From contig OZ223205.1 in the NCBI GenBank assembly GCA_965140395.1, forward strand, positions 620,001-684,000: 64,000 bases of DNA. Direction: 5' to 3'. The number at the start of each line of letters is the position of its first letter. The stretch's first letter is position 1. The position numbers and the translations under genes are program-made. Positions 58,838 through 64,000 of this stretch are shown piece by piece. Under the pieces are notes generated by a model. That model did no database searches, was not told the origin of the DNA, and was given only the letters and a program-made list of their open reading frames with translations. This DNA comes from Parvibaculum sp002684405. GTDB taxonomy: Bacteria > Pseudomonadota > Alphaproteobacteria > Parvibaculales > Parvibaculaceae.

Positions 58838-59596
58838 CTAGAGCCGCCAGCCGGAATGGATCGCGGCGATCCCGCCGGTCAGGTTCCGGTAGCTGGCGCG
58901 CGCGAGACCGGCTTCTTCGATCATGCGCTTGAAGGTCTCCTGATCGGGGAAGCGGCGGATGCTTTCGACGAGATACTGATAAGGGTCGCCGTCGCCGGTC
59001 ACCCATTTGCCGATCCTCGGAATCGCCGCGAAGGAGTAGCTGTCATAGACCTTGTCGAGCAGCGGCACCGGCACCTGCGAAAACTCGAGGCAGAGAAAGC
59101 GTCCGCCCGGCTTCAGCACACGGCGCGCATCGGCCAGCGCCTTGTCGATATGGGTGACGTTGCGAATGCCGAAAGCGATCGTATAGGCATCGAAGCTGTT
59201 GTCGGGAAATGGCAGTTTCTCGGCGTCGCCGCAGGCGAATTCGCATTTGTCGGCAAACGCCTTCGCCTCCGCGCGGTCCTGCCCCACCATCAGCATGTGT
59301 TCGTTGATGTCGCAAACCGTGACCGCGCATCCCTCGCCGCCGCGTTCCAGAAAGCGGAAGGCGATGTCGCCGGTGCCGCCCGCCACGTCGATGAGGTGGA
59401 AGGGCCGGGCGGTGCGCGGCGGGTTCAGCATGTCGATCATGACTTGCTTCCAGGCGCGATGAAGCCCGCCCGACATGAGGTCGTTCATCAGGTCGTAGCG
59501 GCTCGCCACCTGCTCGAACACATTGTGAACGAGCCCGGCCTTGTCGTCCTCTGCGACGGTCTTGAATCCGAAATGTGTGGTCTTGCTGTCGGTCAT
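58838..59596 (-). CDS. ubiE: ubiquinone/menaquinone C-methyltransferase UbiE
   Basis: UbiE is the SAM-dependent C-methyltransferase of ubiquinone synthesis. The 252-residue product has HFGFKTVAEDDKAGLVHNVFEQVASRYDLMNDLMSGGLHRAWK, the motif DVAGGTGDIAFRFL and YTIAFGIRNVTHIDKALADARRVLKPGGRFLCLEFS. ATG 59596 is the family start; the longer frame at 59662 is not needed. It lies 15 bases before ubiB. Confidence 0.95.
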   Translation of the reverse strand: MTDSKTTHFGFKTVAEDDKAGLVHNVFEQVASRYDLMNDLMSGGLHRAWKQVMIDMLNPPRTARPFHLIDVAGGTGDIAFRFLERGGEGCAVTVCDINEHMLMVGQDRAEAKAFADKCEFACGDAEKLPFPDNSFDAYTIAFGIRNVTHIDKALADARRVLKPGGRFLCLEFSQVPVPLLDKVYDSYSFAAIPRIGKWVTGDGDPYQYLVESIRRFPDQETFKRMIEEAGLARASYRNLTGGIAAIHSGWRL

Positions 59597-59717
59597 ACTC
59601 GCATCTGCACTTGCCCGCCCGGGCGATGGGTTGCGCGCACCATGGCTATGGCCGCGGACCATAGCGGAGCCGGGCGGAAACCGCTACTTTCCTGCGTTTC
59701 ACGTTAACGGAACGCGT

Positions 59718-60623
59718 ATGCCGGAACTGCCTGAAGTCGAAACCGTCCGCCGGGGCCTTGCCCCTGCCATGGAAGGCCGCGTCATCGCCCGTCTCACCCA
59801 GAGGCGGCCCGATCTGCGCTTTGCCTTGCCCGAGGGGTTCGCCGCGCGGCTGACGGGACGCCATGTCTCGCATCTGACGCGCCGGGCGAAATACATTCTC
59901 GTTCATCTCGATCCCCGCAAAGACGATCCCGCCGAAGTGCTGCTCATGCATCTGGGCATGTCGGGGCGTTTCACCATTCTGCCGCCCGGTTCGGATGCCG
60001 CTTCGCCGGGCGTCTTTCACCACCCTGCGCCCGCCGAGCGAACGGAAGGGGCGGGCTTCGGCCCGCATGACCACATCGTTTTCGATATGGAAGACGGCAC
60101 CCGCATTGTCTATTCCGACCATCGCCGTTTCGGCTACATGGATCTGATTGCGGAAGACGCATTGGAGGAAAGCCCGCATCTTGCCGCATTGGGGCCGGAG
60201 CCGCTGGGCAACGGATTTTCGGCAAAAACCCTGGCGGAAAAACTGAAAGGCAAGCGCACGCCCATCAAATCCGCGCTGCTCGATCAGCGCGTCGTGGCGG
60301 GTCTGGGCAATATATATGTCTGCGAGGCGCTCTTCCGCGCCGGCATCTCGCCGCGCCGCCTTGCCATGAATGTGGCGGGGCCCCAACGCAGCGAGAATCT
60401 GGTGCGCACCATTCGCGATGTCCTCACCGAGGCGATTGCCGCAGGGGGATCCACGCTTCGCGACTATGCCCATACCGATGGCGAACTCGGTTATTTCCAG
60501 CACAGTTTTTCGGTCTATGACCGGGAAGGTGAAGTCTGTTCAAATCCGGGTTGCGGGGCTACGGTGAAGCGCATCGTCCAGTCCGGGCGATCCACTTTTT
60601 TCTGTCCGCGCTGCCAGAAATGA
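59718..60623 (+). CDS. mutM: formamidopyrimidine-DNA glycosylase
   Basis: MutM (Fpg) removes 8-oxoguanine and formamidopyrimidines from DNA. The 301-residue product begins with the catalytic MPELPEVETVRRGL (Pro2/Glu3), contains the H2TH segment and the DNA-gripping LLDQRVVAGLGNIYVCEALFRAGISP, and ends in a zinc finger CSNPGCGATVKRIVQSGRSTFFCPRC. ATG 59718 is required by catalysis. It overlaps the next gene by 4 bases and is divergent from ubiE. Confidence 0.96.
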   Translation: MPELPEVETVRRGLAPAMEGRVIARLTQRRPDLRFALPEGFAARLTGRHVSHLTRRAKYILVHLDPRKDDPAEVLLMHLGMSGRFTILPPGSDAASPGVFHHPAPAERTEGAGFGPHDHIVFDMEDGTRIVYSDHRRFGYMDLIAEDALEESPHLAALGPEPLGNGFSAKTLAEKLKGKRTPIKSALLDQRVVAGLGNIYVCEALFRAGISPRRLAMNVAGPQRSENLVRTIRDVLTEAIAAGGSTLRDYAHTDGELGYFQHSFSVYDREGEVCSNPGCGATVKRIVQSGRSTFFCPRCQK

Positions 60624-61045
60624 CACGCAAGATAATGACACTTCGCCGGATGACCCGCCGCCTCGCACATGTCCTTGCTGCCCTGCTCGTCTCGATGCTT
60701 CTGGCTGCGCCCGGGAGTGCGCGGGCGGATGACGACGGCTTTCTGAGTGCAGTGGACGATATGCCGCTTATGCCGGGCCTGGCGGAAACGGGCGATGGCG
60801 GCATTGCCTTCGACAAGCCCACGGGCCGCATCGTGCGCGCCGTGGCAACGGGAGATGTGTCGGAGAAGGATGTGCGCAGCTTCTACATCGGAACGCTGCC
60901 GCAGCTTGGTTGGGTGCGCGAAAAGAAGCTCGAACTGATCGGCGATCTGCTGGTCTTCCGCCGCGAACGGGAGCGGCTGGAAATCCAGATCGTGCCCGAA
61001 AGCGCTGCACACACCGAGGTCCGGTTCTCCATCGAACCCGATTGA
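60620..61045 (+). CDS. secreted hypothetical protein coupled to mutM
   Basis: This 141-residue protein starts at ATG 60620, overlapping the mutM stop (ATGA). It has a signal peptide (LAHVLAALLVSMLLAAPGSARA). The mature part has LPLMPG-type DDMPLMPGLAETGDGGIAFDKPTGRIVRAVATGD and a compact region VRSFYIGTLPQLGWVREKKLELIGDLLVFRRERERLEIQIV. I do not recognise a named domain. It is followed by the enoyl-CoA hydratase gene. Confidence 0.7.
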   Translation: MTRKIMTLRRMTRRLAHVLAALLVSMLLAAPGSARADDDGFLSAVDDMPLMPGLAETGDGGIAFDKPTGRIVRAVATGDVSEKDVRSFYIGTLPQLGWVREKKLELIGDLLVFRRERERLEIQIVPESAAHTEVRFSIEPD

Positions 61046-61081
61046 TCTTTGCAATACCCCATACGCTGAGGAGAAACTCAC

Positions 61082-61858
61082 ATGGCCTATCAGACCATTC
61101 TGGTCGAAAAGAAAGGTGCTGTCGGCGTCGTCACGCTGAACCGCCCCGAAGCGCTCAACGCGCTCAACCGGCAGCTGATGGACGAGATGACGGCCGCGCT
61201 CGACGCCTATGAGGCCGACGAGCATATCCATTGCATCGTGATCACCGGATCCGAAAAGGCCTTCGCCGCGGGTGCCGACATCAAGGAGATGCAGCCCAAA
61301 TCCTACATGGATGTCTTCAAGGAAGATTTCATCACCGCCAACTGGGAGCGCCCCACGCGCTGCCGCAAGCCGGTCATCGCGGCGGTGGCGGGCTATGCGC
61401 TGGGCGGCGGCTGCGAACTCGCCATGATGTGCGACTTCATCATCTGCGCCGACAATGCGAAATTCGGGCAGCCAGAGATTAAGCTCGGCGTGATGCCCGG
61501 CGCCGGCGGTACGCAGCGCCTCACCCGTTTCGTGGGGAAGTCCAAGGCGATGGAAATGTGCCTCACCGGCCGCCTGATGGACGCCGAGGAGGCGGAACGC
61601 TCAGGGCTCGTAAGCCGCGTCGTGCCGCTCGACAAGCTTCTGGACGAGGCGATGAAAGTGGCCGATACGGTGGCCTCCATGTCGCTCCCCATTGCGATGA
61701 TGACCAAGGAATCCGTCAATCGCTCCTATGAGACGACGCTTTCTGAGGGGGTGCGTTTCGAGCGCCGCCTCTTCCACTCCATGTTCGCCACCGACGACCA
61801 GACCGAAGGCATGGCGGCCTTTGTGGAAAAACGCGAGCCGCATTTCCGCAACAGCTGA
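61082..61858 (+). CDS. enoyl-CoA hydratase
   Basis: This crotonase-fold enzyme hydrates trans-2-enoyl-CoA in beta-oxidation. The 258-residue product has the oxyanion-hole segments KAFAAGADIKEM and AGYALGGGCELAMMCDF, and both catalytic glutamates (QPEIKLGVMPGAGGTQRLTRF; SKAMEMCLTG). The full-length short-chain ECH pattern fits EchA/PaaF. It lies between mutM and rpsT as in many Rhizobiales. Confidence 0.92.
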   Translation: MAYQTILVEKKGAVGVVTLNRPEALNALNRQLMDEMTAALDAYEADEHIHCIVITGSEKAFAAGADIKEMQPKSYMDVFKEDFITANWERPTRCRKPVIAAVAGYALGGGCELAMMCDFIICADNAKFGQPEIKLGVMPGAGGTQRLTRFVGKSKAMEMCLTGRLMDAEEAERSGLVSRVVPLDKLLDEAMKVADTVASMSLPIAMMTKESVNRSYETTLSEGVRFERRLFHSMFATDDQTEGMAAFVEKREPHFRNS

Positions 61859-61880
61859 GCGGGCGATGCGACTTTTCGGC

Positions 61881-61908
61881 GGAAAATGGGCTTTTTTGCC
61901 CCATTTTC
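61881..61908. other. perfect 10-bp stem-loop between ech and rpsT
   Basis: GGAAAATGGG (61881-61890) pairs with CCCATTTTCC (61899-61908) around a loop holding six T. No T run follows the stem, so it is not a standard terminator for ech; it sits just before the rpsT promoter. Confidence 0.45.
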
Positions 61909-61913
61909 CCCGG

Positions 61914-61942
61914 TTGACGAGGGCCGGGCAGGCGCGTATAAC
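61914..61942 (+). promoter_or_regulatory. rpsT promoter
   Basis: TTGACG (61914-61919) and TATAAC (61937-61942) with exact 17-bp spacing. Transcription would start near 61949, giving a leader of about 110 bases before rpsT. Confidence 0.7.
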
Positions 61943-62058
61943 CCCGGCTTCCTGAGACGGGTTCCGCTTTTTCGGGCGGCGTCCGCTTGATCGTATAAAT
62001 GCGCCGGGTTGCGCGCCGGAAACGGCTGATCCCCGGCATGTCCGAAGGTTCTGGAAAC

Positions 62059-62322
62059 ATGGCGAATACCGCTTCCGCCAAAAAGGCGATCCGCGTGATC
62101 GAGGCGCGTACGGCCGTTAACAAGGCGCGTCGCAGCCGTGTGCGCGGCTTCATCCGCAAGGTTGAAGAAGCGATTGCGAGTGGCGACCGGCAGGCGGCGC
62201 AGAGCGCGCTGCAGGCGGCTCAGCCCGAGATCATGCGCGCTGCGCAGAAGGGCGTGATCCACAAGAACACGGCCTCCCGCAAGGTGTCGCGGTTCGCGCA
62301 TCGGGTGAAGGCGCTCGGCTGA
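62059..62322 (+). CDS. rpsT: 30S ribosomal protein S20
   Basis: S20 binds the 16S 5' domain and helix 44. The 87-residue product is typical: MANTASAKKAIRVIEARTAVNKARRSRVR and a helical basic core ending KVSRFAHRVKALG. ATG 62059 follows GGAAAC. The rpsT-to-dnaA arrangement is common in Alphaproteobacteria. Confidence 0.96.
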   Translation: MANTASAKKAIRVIEARTAVNKARRSRVRGFIRKVEEAIASGDRQAAQSALQAAQPEIMRAAQKGVIHKNTASRKVSRFAHRVKALG

Positions 62323-62406
62323 GACCGGTCGTCGCGCCCTGCCGGTTGAGCATCCGGCAGCGCATGCGCGCAAATACTGAATAAGCACTTCCGGTACGCC
62401 GGACCG

Positions 62407-62439
62407 CGGCCTGCGAGACATCGTTTCGCAGGCCGTTTT
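62407..62439 (+). terminator. Rho-independent terminator after rpsT
   Basis: CGGCCTGCGA (62407-62416), loop GACATCGTT, TCGCAGGCCG (62426-62435), then TTTT. Perfect 10-bp stem. Confidence 0.88.
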
Positions 62440-62989
62440 GTGTCATGGACTCGTGTGCGTATTGTCACACTCTTCGTGTCGCAGATGCGGCAACGCGAAA
62501 ACGACCGAAATGGTCCCGATTCAAGAAATGCTTGTGCCACAGGGGTTTGTCGCAACGGTATGTGTTTGTTGCGCTCCGCAACCACTGCATGTTGGTGTCA
62601 AGAAGCGGTCGTGGCAGACGAAAGTTTTTTGACGAATCGGATTCTTTGGCTTGCCTCTCCGAGGGCCTCTCGGTATGTTTAATGACCTCGGAGGGCCCAC
62701 ATGAATACTGAATTTCGAGTGGTTTTTATAATAAAAAATCCTGGTTTTCAGTATTCGCGGACTCGGTCACGAGATAAATTATAGTATCCAGGCAGATAGC
62801 GGATCCCTGCGGGGCGCGGTTTTCAGGACAGCGCCGTCGGGAAGCTTGTATCCGGAACGTCTCCTTGAACCTCCGGCGGGGACCGGCGGTTGAGGAATAC
62901 GCAGAAGGGTGAGGCGCGGGCTTTCCGGTTTCCGGGATCCTGTCGGCTCTGGAGCGGGGTGATGGCGCGACGTGCCTGAAGGGGATTCA
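62440..62989. other. gene-free region before rhodanese and dnaA
   Basis: With the terminator part before it, the gap between rpsT and the rhodanese gene is 667 bp. It contains GTGTG/CACAC (62453-62470), GANTC sites at 62518, 62634 and 62640, a promoter-like pair TTGCCT-17-TATGTT (62651-62679), an 8-bp stem CTCCGAGG/CCTCGGAG (62657-62693) and an AT-rich stem-loop (62703-62756). Small ORFs are open in all three frames across 62438-62711, but none looks coding. No consensus DnaA boxes were found. Confidence 0.5.
62703..62756. repeat. AT-rich stem-loop upstream of rhodanese/dnaA
   Basis: GAATACTGAA (62703-62712) pairs with TTCAGTATTC (62747-62756). Inside, TTTTTAT and ATAAAAA form a second palindrome around 62730. 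The stretch is strikingly A/T-rich for this genome. Confidence 0.55.
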
Positions 62990-63472
62990 ATGTCGGAAGC
63001 GGGCGGCGGGAAAGAGGCGGTCCAGCCTGAGATTTTGCCTGATACAGATGCGGGATATGCCGGCGATGTGACGCCGGCGGAAGTCTGGCGGGTATTGACG
63101 GAAAATCCGAAGGCACTGCTGATCGATGTGCGGACCAGGGCCGAATGGGCCTTTGTCGGCCTGACCGATCTTGCGCATCTCGGCAAACAGCCGGTTCTGA
63201 TCGAATGGGTCTCCCAGCCGGATATGACGCGCAACCCGGAATTCGAGAGCCATGCCGCCGAAGCCATTTCGGAGGCGGGCGGCGATGTGCCGGTTTTCTT
63301 CCTGTGCCGCTCGGGCGCGCGCAGCAAGGCGGCGGCCATCGCGATGACGGAGCGGGGCTTTGGCCTTTGCTACAACGTCGACAGCGGTTTTGAGGGTGAT
63401 CTCGATGACGATCGCCACCGGGGACGGCGGAACGGCTGGAAGGTCGCCGGTCTGCCCTGGATGCAGAGCTAG
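62990..63472 (+). CDS. rhodanese-like domain protein
   Basis: This 160-residue single-domain rhodanese shows ALLIDVRTRAEWAFVGLTDL at the N-terminal half and an active-site loop with catalytic Cys in FLCRSGARSKAAAIAM (CRSGARS). It probably transfers sulfane sulfur, though the acceptor is unknown. ATG 62990 has AAGGGG 5-6 bases upstream; GTG 62972 is less likely. It stands alone between rpsT and dnaA on the same strand. Confidence 0.85.
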   Translation: MSEAGGGKEAVQPEILPDTDAGYAGDVTPAEVWRVLTENPKALLIDVRTRAEWAFVGLTDLAHLGKQPVLIEWVSQPDMTRNPEFESHAAEAISEAGGDVPVFFLCRSGARSKAAAIAMTERGFGLCYNVDSGFEGDLDDDRHRGRRNGWKVAGLPWMQS

Positions 63473-63702
63473 CACACCGCGGAAGTGGGGTCGGTGCCGC
63501 CCGGCATCGGATCTGCGGAGTGTTTGGGGGGGCCGGGCCTTTTCGGACCGGTTTTAAAAGATGGGGCGCCCGGTCGGGGGCTCCGGCGGTTGAGGCAGAC
63601 ATCGTGGCGAATGAAGCGGAAAACAGCCGGCAGTTCAAAAAAGCCGGTGGGCCTCGTGGGGACGGTGGCAAGGCGGAAGGCGGTGAAAAGGGGATGCGGC
63701 CA
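63473..63702. other. rhodanese-dnaA intergenic region
   Basis: This 230-bp GC- and purine-rich spacer on the plus strand must contain or transmit the dnaA promoter unless read-through is used. No clear promoter or DnaA box was recognised. Confidence 0.35.
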
Positions 63703-64000
63703 ATGGATGCGAATATGGGAACGATGGAGTCCGGTCCGGTTGTCCGCAACGTGACGGAGGCAAGCGAGCCCGCCGCGGCGGCGAATATGGACAGCGCTGT
63801 GCTCGCCCAGCAATGGCATCGCATTCGCGCGCGTCTGAAAGTCGAAGTCGGATCCGCGACATTCGACAGCTGGTTCAAGCAGCTCGAACTGGTCGGCGTG
63901 AATAATGGCCGCGTGCTGCTGTCGGTGCCGAGCCGTTTTCAGCGCGACTGGATCGTTTCCAATCATGCCGACCGTCTGGCGAAACTCTGGACGCAGGAAA
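63703..64000 (+). CDS. dnaA: chromosomal replication initiator DnaA (5' part, runs off window)
   Basis: The first ~99 codons of dnaA are present. After a ~28-residue leader, domain I has AQQWHRIRARLKVEVGSATFDSWFKQLELV, then NGRVLLSVPSRFQRDWIVSNHADRLAKLW. Domain I binds DnaB and regulators. The AAA+ and DNA-binding domains lie beyond the window. ATG 63703 has AAGGGG at 9 bases; ATG 63694, 63715, 63724 and 63787 are alternatives in the same frame. Confidence 0.9.
   Translation, partial: MDANMGTMESGPVVRNVTEASEPAAAANMDSAVLAQQWHRIRARLKVEVGSATFDSWFKQLELVGVNNGRVLLSVPSRFQRDWIVSNHADRLAKLWTQE

Noticed and set aside
57089..59707. 872-residue plus-strand ORF across ubiB and ubiE
   Set aside because: Spans two convincing minus-strand genes and a spacer; a shadow of both.
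62438..62711. Overlapping small ORFs of 64-88 residues
   Set aside because: All three plus-strand frames are open, none has a ribosome-binding site or recognisable protein, and the region is rich in stems.
62323..62989. Chromosomal origin with consensus DnaA boxes
   Set aside because: No TTATNCACA match was found; the closest (TGATCCACA, one mismatch) lies inside rpsT. The region is kept only as a structural finding.
1..64000. tRNA, rRNA, CRISPR, insertion sequences or prophage
   Set aside because: No T-loop-like GGTTCGAATCC segments in spacers, no spaced direct repeats, no transposase or phage-like proteins were seen.

Overview
The window is a dense, GC-rich piece of an alphaproteobacterial chromosome, about 62 protein genes in 64 kb. 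No mobile element, tRNA, rRNA or CRISPR array was seen. Gene content and order point to Hyphomicrobiales (Rhizobiales) or a nearby deep branch such as Parvibaculum-like bacteria. The basis is the Irr plus Fur/Mur iron regulators, the irr/fabA/fabB/fabI block, the mutS-glnD-murJ-trpS block, the rimP-to-pnp block, and the cysK...ubiB-ubiE/mutM-ech-rpsT-dnaA order. This placement is an inference from synteny; no database search was possible.

Layout: 1-8.5 kb has an APC permease, a DUF4399 secreted protein with a Fur-like box, malic enzyme, mutS, a methyltransferase and a small secreted protein. 8.8-19.3 kb has glnD, murJ, trpS, a GNAT, a DUF2333 protein, UspA, Nfu, a RutE-like nitroreductase, tsaB and rimI. 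19.5-31 kb has a Fur-family regulator, plsC, miaB, phoH-ybeY-corC-lnt, an XRE regulator, metK, trmB and a second zinc-ribbon methyltransferase. 31.1-41.1 kb is the translation/RNA block rimP-nusA-ylxR-infB-rbfA-truB-rpsO-pnp, closed by a strong terminator. 41.2-48.2 kb has a DUF4893-like protein, then fabA-fabB-fabI facing irr, then rubrerythrin, a two-cluster Fe-S protein and DUF3501. 48.2-55.3 kb has an SH3 protein, a 2-hydroxyacid dehydrogenase, a MoeB-like E1 enzyme, an SDR/isomerase/thioesterase operon facing an HxlR regulator, cysK and a cysteine-poor Rrf2 regulator. 55.3-64 kb has dut, coaBC, ubiB, ubiE, mutM, a small secreted protein, an enoyl-CoA hydratase, rpsT, a 667-bp gene-free stretch, a rhodanese and the start of dnaA.

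Most genes are housekeeping: DNA repair, nitrogen sensing, tRNA modification, translation, fatty acid synthesis, ubiquinone, CoA and Fe-S assembly. The part that looks least described is the module at 45.4-48.2 kb. A stand-alone rubrerythrin, a GlpC/HdrD-like Fe-S protein and a DUF3501 protein follow irr, and a near-consensus Irr-type palindrome sits next to a good sigma70-type promoter. This suggests an iron- or heme-controlled peroxide or redox system, with a strong terminator separating high rubrerythrin expression from the two downstream genes.

Several intergenic regions carry clean palindromes next to regulator genes: twin GTTC-N7-GAAC sites before hxlR, an 8+8-bp palindrome before the XRE gene, and TTGTAA-N3-TTACAA before irr. 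The gene-free region ahead of dnaA holds an AT-rich stem-loop and paired GANTC sites. Start codons were adjusted where a ribosome-binding site or family length supported it.
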